From positions 806,001-870,000 of the forward strand of contig OZ345364.1 in NCBI GenBank assembly GCA_977006965.1: DNA of 64,000 nt. Reading direction: 5' to 3'. The position numbers and the translations under genes are program-made. Below the pieces are notes generated by a model. That model ran no database searches and had not been told where the DNA came from. It saw only the letters and a list, made by a program, of their open reading frames with translations. This DNA is from Phymatolithon calcareum. Lineage: Eukaryota; Rhodophyta; Florideophyceae; Hapalidiales. Of the stretch, positions 50,272-61,859 are shown piece after piece (the stretch's first letter is position 1; each line of letters begins with the position of its first letter).

Positions 50272-52233
50272 TTAAACGCATGGAAAGTACTCAAACTTGA
50301 CAATCGCACAAGAACTCGCACAACTAATCATCACCCTCTCTCCCGCGGCAACATTAATTCCCGCAAGCCCAACACTCTGCACAGAGTTATCGCCATACCC
50401 AGCCACATAAATCTGGCTCTTCGTCGTCTCAATCACTGCCGACCGCGGCGCGTCGTCAAGATCCATCAACACAATCCTCTCCAGCCGCACAGCACTTGTG
50501 AAAACAAACTCGAACAAAGCGCCCCCGGCATGATCATTCGGCTCACACCCGTTACACGCCACGCCACGCGGGCAGCCAACACACGCGTTTCGCAGTTGCG
50601 TCACGTCACCCGTGTGCGCAATGAGCACCTGACCAACCGGCTTGCAGTTCTCCCCTGGCCGTCCCGGTCTGCCTCCGACACCGACGCCGGGTCCCCCATT
50701 CCGACAATATCCATTCGGCGATCCGAGATCCGTATCCCCGCCTGTCGGCCTGCTCGTATTGAACACCGCGGAAACGTCCCGTGCCGCCCGGAAGCCTATC
50801 CGCGTAGTCTCGAGCGTCCAGTCGTCACCAGCCACAACGCGTGCACCAGTCTTGTACTCGTTGAAATCCGCCGTCTTCAGCACGCACGGCGGCGGATTGG
50901 ACGGGATGCACACCGCGCGCGCAATATGCACAATACCGCATGAACCAGTGCACCGCACGGCGAGCGTTCCACCGGCGGGAATCTCGGCGTCATGCAAGGG
51001 AATCACAAGCTTTCCGTTATCCCCGTAGCCGGAGTACGCAGTCTCCACGCCGACATGGTTTGTGACGACGAGCGAGCGCGGCGTCTCGTCGACATCGAGC
51101 ACGACAAGCTCCTTCAGGACGGTCGGGACGGAAAACCTGAACTCGAAAAGGGCGCCGTGGACATTATCATCCGGCGCGCAGTCAGCGCACGTCGGACAGC
51201 GGGCACACGCAGCGCGGAGATCGTCAAGATCGCCCTCGTGTGCGATGAGGATGTTTCCAAGAGGGGCACAGTTCTCACCGGATGAACCTGGCGCACCGCC
51301 CGCACCGACGCCGGGGCCGGGGCCGGATGCATTCGCACACTTCTCGTTCGGGGAGCCGAGATCAACGTCGCCGCCGGTCGGACGACGGGAGTCAAACACC
51401 GCGGAAGCATCATCGCGCGCAAAAGGGCCGAAGCGGTGCGTCCTCAGCGTGAAGCCCTCGCCGGCCGACACTGGGAATCCGACCGGATAGTTCTCAAAGT
51501 CGATCGGGGCATCTTCGTACACACACGGCGGTTCGGAAGTCTCCGGTGTGGGCCTCGGTTCCGGGCTGTGCGGACAAACCGACATGGCAAACATGGCAAA
51601 TCCGCACGAACCCGTACACCGCAAGATAAACGACTCGCCCGGTTGGAATCTGTAATCGATATCCACCTTATTCACAGAGTTATCACCAAGTCCCTCCACG
51701 AAGCGCGTAGCCCCGTCGGGGAAGGTCAGCGAGAGTGATTCGGACCCCTCAAGATCGACAGCAATAATATGACGAAAGTGCACCGTTTTAAGGAAGTCAA
51801 ACTTGAACTCCGCACCGCGCGCATCATCATCCGGCTGACAATTCGCGCATTGTTCAGTCGAACACACGCAGCGTCGCAGCGAAGTTAGATCGCCTCCGTG
51901 TGCAACGAGCAGTTTACCAAGCGGAACGCAGTTCTCACCGCGGGCGCCCTTGCGGCCACCGACGCCGCGACCAGGCCCGCCGGCGCACTCGCCGGGAGTG
52001 CCGAGATCCGTCTCGGCGATTGGCGGGATAGCAGAGTCGAAGACTGCAGAGGCATCGGAAGCACCGTCCGATCCACGCGTGGTTGAAAGTGCCCACGCGC
52101 CATCAGAAGAAGAGCGCACGGATGACCCGGTGCGCAACGAGGAAAAGGTGTACTCCGTGGGCGCGCAGACCGGCGTGGCACGGACGGCCGTGACAATCAG
52201 CGCGAGGAGGAGCAGTTTAGTATGGGAACGCAT
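50272..52233 (-). CDS. Secreted protein with three tandem ~200-residue repeats
   Basis: This 653-residue intronless, GC-rich gene has its ATG at 52233. Signal peptide is residues 1-20 (TKLLLLALIVTAVRA). Three Cys-rich repeats follow: 23-220, 237-442 and 450-652. Each carries DASAVFDS (or DVSAVFNT), PTGGD.DLGSPN, a Gly-rich loop ending GENC, a LLIAH.GD segment, a Cys cluster with PDD, a beta block with DLD/DVD near its end, GYGDNS and C.GSC. The PTGGD-DLGSP and GDN signatures occur in secreted proteins of algae and bacteria, where the acidic loops could bind Ca2+ (inference). There is no transmembrane anchor. A TATA-like TATTTAAA lies 77 bp upstream. The likely location is the cell wall or matrix. 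Confidence 0.85.
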   Translation of the reverse strand: MRSHTKLLLLALIVTAVRATPVCAPTEYTFSSLRTGSSVRSSSDGAWALSTTRGSDGASDASAVFDSAIPPIAETDLGTPGECAGGPGRGVGGRKGARGENCVPLGKLLVAHGGDLTSLRRCVCSTEQCANCQPDDDARGAEFKFDFLKTVHFRHIIAVDLEGSESLSLTFPDGATRFVEGLGDNSVNKVDIDYRFQPGESFILRCTGSCGFAMFAMSVCPHSPEPRPTPETSEPPCVYEDAPIDFENYPVGFPVSAGEGFTLRTHRFGPFARDDASAVFDSRRPTGGDVDLGSPNEKCANASGPGPGVGAGGAPGSSGENCAPLGNILIAHEGDLDDLRAACARCPTCADCAPDDNVHGALFEFRFSVPTVLKELVVLDVDETPRSLVVTNHVGVETAYSGYGDNGKLVIPLHDAEIPAGGTLAVRCTGSCGIVHIARAVCIPSNPPPCVLKTADFNEYKTGARVVAGDDWTLETTRIGFRAARDVSAVFNTSRPTGGDTDLGSPNGYCRNGGPGVGVGGRPGRPGENCKPVGQVLIAHTGDVTQLRNACVGCPRGVACNGCEPNDHAGGALFEFVFTSAVRLERIVLMDLDDAPRSAVIETTKSQIYVAGYGDNSVQSVGLAGINVAAGERVMISCASSCAIVKFEYFPCV

Positions 52234-52309
52234 AGCGTGGTGTGAAGAGAAATTTTGCTCGGAAGTGTTGTTTGGTACGATTAAGGTGGGGTAAGCCGCC
52301 GCTCTGCAG

Positions 52310-52317
52310 TTTAAATA
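52310..52317 (-). promoter_or_regulatory. TATA-like box of the three-repeat secreted protein
   Basis: TATTTAAA on the minus strand, 77 bases before the ATG, in a GC-rich setting. Position and sequence fit a core promoter element. Confidence 0.5.
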
Positions 52318-52329
52318 CGGCAGGACCGT

Positions 52330-54959
52330 TCGCCCGCCGACGGTGAACGGCAGCGCTACATTGCAGACCGTTTACACTGCACAAGCAAGCAGGCAAGCAA
52401 ACAGTGTCTGTTCGACGTCGTCGCCACGTGGGAAGCACTACGTAATGCGCTTTGGCCGCGTTGTAAAGCATGTAACTGCGGACAGCTGCCTCGTGTAACC
52501 GACCGTGTGAAGTCAGTCGGCGGCACAATATCGCTCGACGGCAGGCCTGCCTTGGCCTTCCAGTGGGTATGGGAGGGATTCAATCACAATGCGTTGGGCC
52601 GTACGCGGACGGGTTTGAATCATTCCGCCGATCGCTGCTATGCGCTGTGCGGTGCAGTACAGTACTACAAAACACACAATTGATGCGGTAAGCGCGTGGC
52701 GAATTTCAGCGTCACACGGCGCGCAGGACGCGTGGCACTGTCAGTGCGGCTGTGCGTGCATTACAGCTAAAAGCGGTTCGATGTTTTCCCGGTTGCGATT
52801 CAAGCACCACGCGAAAGACGCCTGACGCGGATCGGATTGGAGGTATTGGAGGACTCAGCTTGTGAGTGTCGTTGGTTACAACGGCATCGTGCGTGTGGAT
52901 TTTGGATCACTTTGAGTCATAATGTGTTTCGGAAATTTGAACTTGTTTTCGGAGGGCGACGTATCATAGAGAGGAGTTTTACTGTAACCGTCATTGAATG
53001 TGCGCATTATTTTGGGTTTCGAATCGAAAACCCTGGCGATGGCTGCTGACATTTTGGATGCACGGCTCGTGCCCACGGCGGTTGAAGAGGAGGATCGTAT
53101 TGATCATATTATGATATCGTTGTTTCGGTGAACGCGAATGCGGGCGGCACTTGGCGTTCGTTCACCTTGAAACGAAACCGACATGTGCTTCTGATTTGTG
53201 CCCGATTCAAGGCTACAGTGCTCCTTTGCTGTCTGGCCACAACGAACACGCACGAAACGAACGCGCTCGAAACGCGCTCGAAATGCACAGCACGGTGTGC
53301 ACTCCGCTGCCATGAGCGCGTCCTCTACACTCCACTCCTGTTGCACCGACTATCGATGCTGATGATCAGCATAATAATGTTCCTTTTTCGATTGGTGTCT
53401 CCATAGTTCACCGTTTTTGGCCACATTCAACGGTGTGCAACAAACACAGGCGATGAAATCAAAACTGAGGTTTTCTTAAAGAAGTCGAACATATCATACG
53501 GCTGGATGATTTCACCCTCATGTTTGGGTCCCTGCAATCCATCGAGCAATATTAAACATGATGCTGGTCCTCTTTCGCCCTGTATAGCAGCGCTAATCAC
53601 CCCATTTTTGTCGACACCGTGCCCGACACTTGCTATTTGCGAAATTTTCCATAAATTTCCCGAAACCCTTCCGCCTACCATTGTCGGTATTCAGCAGTTG
53701 CACATAAAAGTCTTCAACGGCTATGAAACATCAGTGCGCCTCGCGCACTATCAGTGCTCAATGTCGGTGCTGTCGGGCACATGATCACATAATACTAAAT
53801 CAGCGATTGGAGAGGTCTTCAACAAATACGCTAACCGGCCGCTGGCGAAGTCAGCCTTCGTCATTGGAACAGCTTAACAGAGTTTGTCGCTTGGTAGCGT
53901 TATCAGTAAACGGCAGAGTTTTTTGTTTTCTTGCACTTTTCGGGACATCAACAAACATACCGTAGCTTGTTTAAAGGTCAGAAGCTTAAATTCATATCAC
54001 TTTTCGTCCTTCTCCGGGTATTCACGTTTGATATGAAAAGCTGATCTTTTTCATTTATTGCATTTCCAGTTTTCGGATGCGCTCCTGTCCACATCTGCAT
54101 GTGAACGGAATAACGAACAGTAGTCCATAATCAGTTTTTGATTGTCGCCGAACGGTACTCCAACCTTGCATGCATGCACGAACGGAAAAATTGCTCACTT
54201 CATTGATTGATCCATCACTTCGTCCACCCTCTTTCGCTTGCCTGCTTACACGCCCCTCAATCCTTCCTTGTGCATACCAGCCATGTTGCAGCTAAGTCTG
54301 CATGACTTTCATCATGATGACACCTTTGCAAACGACAAGAGACGAGATTACTGTACAAACTCGTGTTCGAATCGTGCATCATACCGCAACCGATCGCATG
54401 CGCACTGACACTGAACCGGCTTGCAGTGCCCCAGACAGTCAATCCTCAATAAAAGGATCCTCAAAATCAGAAAATCCTCAATTTCGCGGATATGAAGTAG
54501 AGGAACGGATATCGGATACGCCTAAATTTAACGAGTTTTTAAGGTGTGTGGAATACTCCATTTCAGAATAATTTCCCAAACGCTGGCCACGGCACATGAT
54601 TGAAAATTGTTTAATATTTTGATACCAACGCACTGCGCGTGTTGTCCACTTGTACACATTTGGAGTACAGTTCACCTGTCTTTATTCCACCTCACTATTT
54701 CTTAATGAAAAAATCAGTAATTCGCCGCTGTTTCATAGAAATAATCTTCATGCGCCGCGTATGCATTGCGCCTGCAAGAATGCGTTCTTGGTCCAACTTC
54801 AATTGGCGGAATGTGTACGGCACCACGTCCCTCCTCTGCACACGTGTGTCCTGAGACTTAGGATTCAAATTAACTTCTGGAATATCCTCAGTTTGCTGGA
54901 TATCAAGTCGTTCCACATTGGTCATCCATTTAACGAGGATTGACTGTATCCGCACATGA
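52330..54959. other. No recognised gene
   Basis: 2.6 kb of host sequence. The GC-rich composition of the neighbouring gene fades after about 53.3 kb. Open frames are short and without features. A tandem phrase CGCTCGAAACGCGCTCGAAA lies near 53.26 kb. Confidence 0.45.
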
Positions 54960-54966
54960 GTGTATG

Positions 54967-55323
54967 CAGGGGAGTGTTATGGGGGGGAGAAACACTAACC
55001 CCTTATCATACCGATTTTTTGGATTTGCGTCTATAGTGTGTGTTTGATATAATTTTGCAGGGATTAATTGCTTCATAAAAAGAAGAATGAAAGCTGAAAA
55101 TATGGCCCTCGTTCTCGGAATATTGGGAGTTGCCAATGTAGCGGTCGCTCTCGTTGCAGTATTAGATTTTGTGGTGAAAAACAATAGAAATATTCTGTAA
55201 ACAAGAGTTATTATTGATACAGCCTGAACTCATAATTTTTGCCGGCACATCAATGTCATGCTTTTGCAGACAAGTTTTGAAACAAAAAAAATCAGTGTTA
55301 ATCCCCCCCATAACATTCCCCTG
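54967..55323. mobile_element. hAT-like MITE (357 bp)
   Basis: The terminal inverted repeats start CAGGGGARTGTTATGGGGG (left 54967, right end 55323). GTGTATG is duplicated on both sides (54960-54966, 55324-55330). CAGGGG ends with a 7-9 bp target duplication point to hAT or Mutator type. Its middle holds a 37-codon ORF. Confidence 0.85.
55087..55200 (+). CDS. 37-residue single-pass membrane peptide ORF inside the MITE
   Basis: ATG 55087 to TAA 55200. The sequence has an MKAEN start, a hydrophobic run of about 23 residues (MALVLGILGVANVAVALVAV) and a basic tail (VVKNNRN). It is short enough to be chance, but the composition is that of a clean transmembrane helix with a positive C-terminus. No family recognised. 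Confidence 0.35.
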   Translation: MKAENMALVLGILGVANVAVALVAVLDFVVKNNRNIL

Positions 55324-55462
55324 GTGTATGCTAATGCTTTTATGCTACATTGATATCTGGGGCACCGGGCGTGGGACAAGGAGGCAACTAACGAAAGCTG
55401 TGCTGCAAATTTCGCTCGTATATAACACCGTTCGCCTATGATGTAGGAGAAAAGCCAAGAAG

Positions 55463-55732
55463 AAGAAAGGTAGATTTTTATTTAAAAGTTACCAACGCAT
55501 CTGCTCACGCTTGGGGAAACTTTTCTAGGGCCAAGAGGGTTTCGCTAGATTCTGTCTATGGAAGAGTTTCTTTTCTTGTTGGTGTAACACGATTCAGTGG
55601 ACTACAAAAACCCACCTCTGGTCACCTTCGGGACGTCGAGGGGAAATTTACTCCCCTGTCCTGTGACACGCTGTGATTTCAAGTTGCGGGCAGTCCTTAC
55701 TTGTCCACAGCCTGAAACATGGTTAGGAGCTC
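55463..55732 (-). mobile_element. LINE A 3' UTR copy (270 bp) with TSD
   Basis: It is nearly identical to the A1 3' UTR. Flanked by GAAAAGCCAAGAAG (55449-55462) and GAAAAGCCGAGAAG (55733-55746), 13 of 14 identical. Confidence 0.92.
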
Positions 55733-55746
55733 GAAAAGCCGAGAAG

Positions 55747-56786
55747 AGGGGAAAAACGAAAAAACTCTCAGTTGAGGTGACATTTCTGCTTCTTTATTGT
55801 GGGTTTTTGAAGATGTCCTGAAACAGCTCCCCATCCTTATGGCTACAGTAGACTTTAACAGAAACGAGTGGTACTTGATGTCACAACAGCTCAAAGTTGC
55901 ACAAAGTGCAGAACTTCGGGGAGCTTAATATCAGTACCTCTGCGCAGCAAATCTTCAGCCACCGTCCTTCAAAGGGATGACCCGGGTTGGAAACCATTTC
56001 GGATGCTCACTGTAGCTATTCATCTCGTTATCTTCTTTCATCTCCTGTTATCTCTCTCAGATTCCTTGAGTATTGGAGCACACCTCTGAGGTGACACTGA
56101 TCGTCATTGACGACCCGGGACGCGGATCTCTCTTGAAGGAGTCATGCAGGGCTATTTCGGGTCATTTTTGCTTTTCGGGACGAGAGGCAGGCCTACACCA
56201 GTGACTCGCGAGCTTATTCATGGCGTCGGTCCCTTTCTTGCGCTCTCGTTTGGACTATTCCGTCTTAAGGAGCAACGTGCAGATATCGCGCTTGCGGGCA
56301 ATGCCAATTACTTCGTATCATTCCACAAATAGACTAGGGTCTCCAGGGAAAGCTTGTACTGGTGCTTTGGTAAAAGCAGAGGGCTGGACAGAAGTGGGCT
56401 CTGTGTGAAATGTATCCTTTCGGAAATTCGGCTCTTCAGATCACGCGCGGCTTATCCTTGCATCCATTTTTAGGACAGGAACTTCAGCGGGCTGCTCTCT
56501 CAGGAGGCACAGTGTTCAAGGCAGGTTTCGTGGTCTTGTTTTATGAGCCAGTGTTTGTAGGAATCATGAAAGCCAGTAGTGTTCGTTCTTGTCGTGCCAC
56601 CAGTTGCCCCCGTAGCTCAGATCTGCGTGTGACAATGGGCGGGAGGCCCAGTAAGAGTCAGGCGCGGATGCGAGACGTGGCGCTGAGCGTAGAGAGCATG
56701 TACCGGAGGGCTGCCGGATAAAAGATATGCATTCGTCATGTTCCAGAGCAGCTGCTCGTCAGAAATGCAGTCCGTAGGCAGCGAGC
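55747..56786. other. No recognised gene
   Basis: Open frames at 56144-56332 and 56410-56721 have no recognisable domain. No repeat detected. Confidence 0.45.
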
Positions 56787-57345
56787 AGAAGAAGAAATGT
56801 AGATTTTTATTTTTCAAAAAAGTTACCAACGTGTTTGCAGACGTATGGAACAACTTTGCGAGTTCCAAGAGGCCATGGGAATGCTTTTGTTTCTGAGTGG
56901 TGGTTGCGACACGATCTGGTGGGGTACGAAAATCTACCTTTTTGTCTAACGGTAGAGGAATTATGTAGGGAGAAACCGCTTGAAGTATTCAAATTCGTGA
57001 ACAATGAGGGGTTGCTTGACAACCCCAGATGCTAACTCTAGTTAACGTCTTCTGCAGTAAAGAAAGAAAGAAAATTTACCTCTGGTCTATAATCGAGCAT
57101 CGAGGGGGAAAAATATCCCACTGGGCAATGTCAAGCGGAGTCAGCTGGTTGCCTCTCTGCGGACTTCATTTGGAAAGAACAGTTCAGTTGCAGCCTCAGT
57201 CTTGGCGGCTTGAAACACAGAAAGGACGATAGCTTGTCTATTGGCAGCCTTGACTTGACATCTTGCATAGCATCTCTGCCAGTTGGTTCTATCCGCTCTA
57301 TGAGCTTCGAGTTGCGCAGGGGTGGGAATGTAACGAATGACCATT
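56787..57345 (-). mobile_element. Diverged LINE A-like copy
   Basis: It begins with a GAA tail and the AAAGTTACCAACG block, then diverged 3' UTR phrases. A plus-strand ACCTCTGGTCT..CGAGGGGGAAA match to A1 resumes at about 57079 after unrelated sequence (56945-57055). A minus-strand frame at 57141-57344 (RYIPTPAQLEAHRADRTNWQ) may be the end of its ORF2. It is a separate, older A subfamily. Confidence 0.6.
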
Positions 57346-57864
57346 TTCGGCCAACGTACTATACCTCCTCGACTTGAAGCACAAGTGCGGCGGCAATCCT
57401 GTGTTTGGCGTCATATACAGCAAGAGGCGTAAGAAATGTCGCGTAGATCTTTACCACGGCGCGTAGGCTGAGGCCACTATAATGTAACTCCATGTTCTGG
57501 AGCTCAGGAAGACATTGTCAGCTATTTCCGGTGCGCTATTGTGGGAGAGAGCGAGTAACCTCTGCTGCTCTTATAACCATGTCCAGACACCATGAGTACA
57601 GTACTGTATCTCACTAGCATTCGCGAGCTCCTGACTATCAGTCCCAGCACTCGGTACCACCGCACATACGGAAAACCTAAAATGCGACCGGAAGTCCATA
57701 ACACAATCTGTCAGAGCTGAAAACTCAGCAAAATCGCTTCGACTTGCGCTCGTCAACCCGCAGTCAGGTCAGAGCCTTGATAGCTTTGAATCATACAGTT
57801 CTTGCGGACCTCATCTGCTCCAAGCACAAAGGATTTCAGTGACGCGCAATCCGTTCAGATTCAC
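57346..57864. other. No recognised gene
   Basis: Nothing recognisable on either strand. Confidence 0.4.
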
Positions 57865-57867
57865 TAA

Positions 57868-57924
57868 GGGCCGATGAACGAATATTCCCAACCGGGAAAA
57901 TGGGAACTATTCGTTCATCAGCCC
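57868..57924. mobile_element. Minimal Tourist-like MITE (57 bp)
   Basis: GGGCCGATGAACGAATA at the left and its inverse at the right leave almost no interior. TAA is duplicated (57865-57867, 57925-57927). It is the internally deleted relative of the 217-bp MITE at 31512-31728. Confidence 0.88.
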
Positions 57925-57927
57925 TAA

Positions 57928-58867
57928 GGGCCCTCAGAAACAATCATGAGACTGCAGGGAAGATCATCGCGCATTATGCGCTGCAGGCAATGGAGATGCG
58001 TTTCAGGTGCACGGTCTGTGCAACCCAACCGCCGCCACACTTGGGTCTGCGGGCGAGCACCAGGCCGGGCGCCGTGAGCAGCTATCCAATCCGTCCCATT
58101 TGATAGACTTCTCGCACCAAACTCCGCTTGCTGTCTGCGTTTCATCCAACCCCGCTGCATCAATCTGCATCCACGTAATGCAGCTGTCCAACCGTGCCTT
58201 CGTATCATACATTCAATCAAGGTAGAGGGTCGAGATCGATTTTCGTCTGCGTCTGATTTCGGGTTGAAGAATCTCACGTGTTCCTCTCCCATTTTCGCCA
58301 CGTCAATAGCTGCAAAGATATTTCAACACGGCGGAAAAATCCAACAGAATTACAGTGCATGAGGGTGAATGAACGTAGGTGTGCTTCAATACAGAACTGT
58401 ACTAAATTAGAGTAATAAATCACTCTGTGGCATGCTGTTGTGAGAGCGTTGTTACATCTGCGAGGCGCCAGTTCATCACAGCAGTGGAGAAAAATAGTCT
58501 GACGCACTGAACTCCATTCGCTCTTAGGGTTCGTGGAACCACCGCGGTTGCTTGCTCTAAATTCGTCTGCAAAAGGGGCATCAGGCAGGGAGGAAAAATA
58601 TTTGCAAATAGCTGGCCGAACGAACGACTTACTGCAACACGTCAGTGCAGAAGTGAATTGAGACGGAATTCGCGAGCAAAGGATTTTGTTTGTTTGTTTC
58701 TTTGTTTGTTGCGTGATATTCGAGCTACACTAAGATACAGTACATCACATCTAGGGTCCCTCTAAGATGTTCACGAGCTGGATCCATTCTGGGTACTGGC
58801 GTAACTGCTTCCCGCGAGTACTGCGGCACACCACTACACGGCGAAATCCGTGTGCCCATCGCGGAAC
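57928..58867. other. No recognised gene
   Basis: Open frames on both strands at 57924-58301 are mutually shadowing and without features. A TTTG repeat lies near 58687-58710. Confidence 0.4.
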
Positions 58868-58945
58868 GTAATTCAATTCTTGCTTGTGACAGGACTCGAA
58901 CCGGTGACCTCACATTCCTTCCTGTATCATACCGAAACATGCGCA
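58868..58945 (-). other. Second tRNA-like sequence
   Basis: The minus strand carries an exact B box GGTTCGAGTCC (58892-58902) in a T-arm with 4 of 5 pairs. No acceptor pairing or clear anticodon arm is found. It is probably a tRNA relic or SINE fragment. Confidence 0.4.
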
Positions 58946-60957
58946 CAGGTGCGCGGAGGCAGTTTTACCACTATACCGATTTTGTGTTCTCTTTTGTGCA
59001 CAGTGCTGTCAAGGGCATTTTCACTTTCTTTGCCCAATTTGCTCATGGGTCAAAGAGACAAAAAGCCTGCAGCACCCTCTTATAGTTGATGAGTGAGTGA
59101 GAGCAAACCCCATGACGCAGAAGTGATTTGAATATAGTCTGATTACATGGCAAGTTTTCTATTAGCGACAACGACGATGCAGTGAAACGTACCTATGACA
59201 TCTTCCGAATTGGTCGCTTTTTCGTTTAGAAGAGCTCGGAAAACAAAAAGCGAGGTCGATATTCTAGCTCGCAAGGAATTCAGGAAAAAAATGAGCAAAG
59301 AAGTAATTAGCGTCAAAAAAGGGTCCTACAATCGATTCCTGGATACCCTGGACGAGCTTCCAGCAGCAGCAGCCCTTGAAAAGACGTCCAAAATGGCAAG
59401 AGCTCTCTCCAAGCGGAAGACCGAAAATGTCAAGCAAGGAAGTACGCTGTCACCTGCTGTAGCGCCAGGCTCACAAGAACCCGACGCTACTCTGCTCAGA
59501 GAAGACCGGAGGAGAGAAAAAGTGCGGGAGAGACAAAAAGAATGAATGACTGAAGTGAAGAAAGAAAAGAGAAAGAAGAGAAAATAAGAAACGAAGAGAA
59601 GGAAGAGGGGAGTGGTAGAAATAAGCGTCCTGATGACGCGTGAGATGAATGATGAGGAAAGCAAAAAGAAGGAAGGGTGTAAAGCGTTGGGCGAGGCCGG
59701 CAACGCTGGATGATGGCGACCTTGGATGGGCCGTCACCTTCAGATAGTGTACCGGAACAGAACAAAACAGGTATTCGGCGCGTTGAGAGAAGCGTCTCCA
59801 CACCAGCTTGTGCGGCGAAGTGCTTTCAGCACGAGAACAGACGGAGGCGGCGACCTTGGACTGGCCGTCGATCTTCAGGCGAACGCACGAAAAGAAAAGG
59901 GACAGATCTGTTGCTAAGTTCCCGCCGTACCGGCTTGCACGGAAGAAGAAGCGATCAGAAAGGGATGGAAAGTCTCCGACTCCGCGTGGTCGAGGGAATT
60001 CACAGGCTTGATGCGTGTGGTATCCAAGCACTCGAGCCGAAATCCAGAAAACCCCACCTTCCTTTAGTAAGGAAGGGACAAACTATCTTATATACTACTA
60101 GCAAAGCGAAAAACAAAAGTTCTACATGCGCATGGGACACGTTGCACGTATGGCCCAGCGGATCACCTAGACAAGGACACTAGAGTCGCGTGCCTCTGAT
60201 TCGGCGTTCCATGTGGATCGCGATCAAAGTTCGTGGCGTACAGTCGCGAGAAACAAAAGCGCTTACTGCATTCCTTACAGACTCCGCCTTGCTGTCGAGT
60301 CCGGGAATAGGGCAGCAAAGGGAAAAGAAATGCAGTGGGCGCGACACCTGCACTGTTCCTTGCCCACCTTTCAAGCCTCTGCTGCTCCGAAAAAGGATGG
60401 CTCGGAGATACTAAAGAGTTTGAACCCCCTTGGACTTTCCGAAGCGACATAGAAGTGGCAATGAGGGATAGTCCAATTGGTAAGGCCCCTAGACTGGACA
60501 AGGTAAGTAGACCCAGTCTAAGCACAAGCGTACTGTTTGCGATTTGGGAAGCTTGTGGTTGCTTGCAAACCACACCCTTGGCTTGGGCAACAGCTGAAAT
60601 TATACCTATCTACAAGGATTGAGATACAGCAATGCCGACGAGCTATCGTCCAATCTCCCCCTTAAGCCACATGAGGAATAGAATCGAAATGGCCTTAGAC
60701 AAGATGATCAGAAGGAAATACAAGTTCCATATTTCACAGCTTGTGTTCCAGAAACGAAGGGGCACTGAGTTGGCGCTTCTCCATCCTGAAGCTCTCCGAC
60801 AATCAGGCCACAGCTGCTGTGACAATCTTAGACCTTAAAGCTGCCTACGACTCCGTATCAAGGAATAAGCTTGCAGAGAGAATAAGGAAGGTTCTGGAAC
60901 CAGAGACCGCCGAAATGGTTTTTCCGTTTCTGGATCCCTCATTCATACAGACAAGAG

Positions 60958-61455
60958 TGCCAATCTCTCCGTCATGTTTGTAGAGCGGTTGCGCTGAAAC
61001 TGAATGAACCACTTTGCTAAAACTCGGCACAAGACATAATATGATTTGCACCTATATCTACAACAACGGTCACAATCGACTACACGCACACCCTCGTGAA
61101 CGAATACATCTGGGTATTCAACTGCACTCAACATGCACTGTTGGTGACACACACGTACTACCCAAGCGATGGTTGTCTTAGATGTAGACGCGTGCAACTG
61201 TTCTGCGCAGCGAGTTTCTGAAACTGTCTTGGCATGCATACTCTGAACGATAGGCCAGTAGCCATGCGACGTGATCAGATCCTCTTAGCGCAGCCTACTT
61301 AAGCACTACTCATGATTCATTCCAGTAAACTGAAGCACGCATTCTCAAGACATCACACATTCCACCAGAGCTCAGAATAGACCTGACCGGTATTCTGAAC
61401 AGCGTGGAAGTGGCGGGGTTTGCCCAAGACCCTTATCAAGCACGTTTCTACGACA
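60958..61455. mobile_element. Possible solo LTR (498 bp)
   Basis: The insert splits the family A sequence DPSFIQTR / RDDED. It begins TGCCAATC, ends CTACGACA (TG...CA) and is flanked by AAGAG (60953-60957) and GAGAG (61456-61460), a 5-bp duplication with one mismatch. That fits an LTR left by recombination. It has no coding content, and no internal retrotransposon sequence is in the window. Confidence 0.4.
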
Positions 61456-61469
61456 GAGAGACAATGAAG

Positions 61470-61584
61470 AAGAAACGTAGATTTTTATTTAAAAGTTACC
61501 AACGCATCTGCTGACGCTTGGGGCAACTTTCGCAGGGCAAATAGGTTTTTGCTGGATTCTGTCTATGGAAGAGTTTCTTTTCTT
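61470..61584 (-). mobile_element. LINE A short copy nested in A4 (115 bp)
   Basis: GAA tail and 3' UTR start only. TSD CAGAGAGACAATGAAG (61454-61469) and CAGAGAGACGATGAGG (61585-61600), 14 of 16 identical. Its left copy includes the CA end of the putative LTR, so it inserted after the LTR. Confidence 0.85.
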
Positions 61585-61859
61585 CAGAGAGACGATGAGG
61601 ATTCCGCCTTGTACACCATTGACAGAGCCAGTCCCCAGGGGTCCCCTCGCAGTCCGTGCCAGTACAATATTTTCATGGACACGTTTGCCGTTGCTGTAGA
61701 CTCCATTCCGGAGAATATCGCAAACGATCCTGCAAAATGTTCGCAGACGACGTGAAATTGTCCGTAAAATCAGTGGAAGGCCTTCAAAGTATCCTGGATC
61801 TAGCCTCGGAGTGGGCACAGAGAAATGGTATGGTGTGGAACACCCTGAAAAGAGCACAT

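Larger units (their letters stand above)
59195..61850 (+). pseudogene. LINE A4 ORF2 remnants (linker and RT)
   Basis: The first frame has RRARKTKSEVDILARKEFRK and SYNRFLDTLDEL, typical of the basic linker before an RT. Then come IEVAMRDSPIGKAPRLDKV, AWATAEIIPIYKD, TSYRPISPLSHMRN, DLKAAYDSVSRNKLAERIRK, and after the insertions RDDEDSALYTIDR, a changed QGSPRSP motif and IFMDTFAVAVDS, CKMFADDVKLSVKS. Frameshifts and a TGA near 60620 separate the parts. It shows what A1 looked like before its TAG mutations (RDDED). Confidence 0.82.

Noticed and set aside
50530-52294. Long plus-strand ORFs over the three-repeat secreted protein gene
   Set aside because: They are antisense shadows caused by the high GC content of the minus-strand gene; their protein text is low-complexity Arg/Ser/Pro with no domain.
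57900-58301. 125-residue minus-strand ORF
   Set aside because: The overlapping plus-strand frame is equally open and neither shows a domain; not supported as a gene.
59326-60031. Minus-strand ORFs over LINE A4
   Set aside because: Their Ser/Phe/Leu-rich text comes from the purine-rich (GAA/AAG) plus strand; they are shadows.
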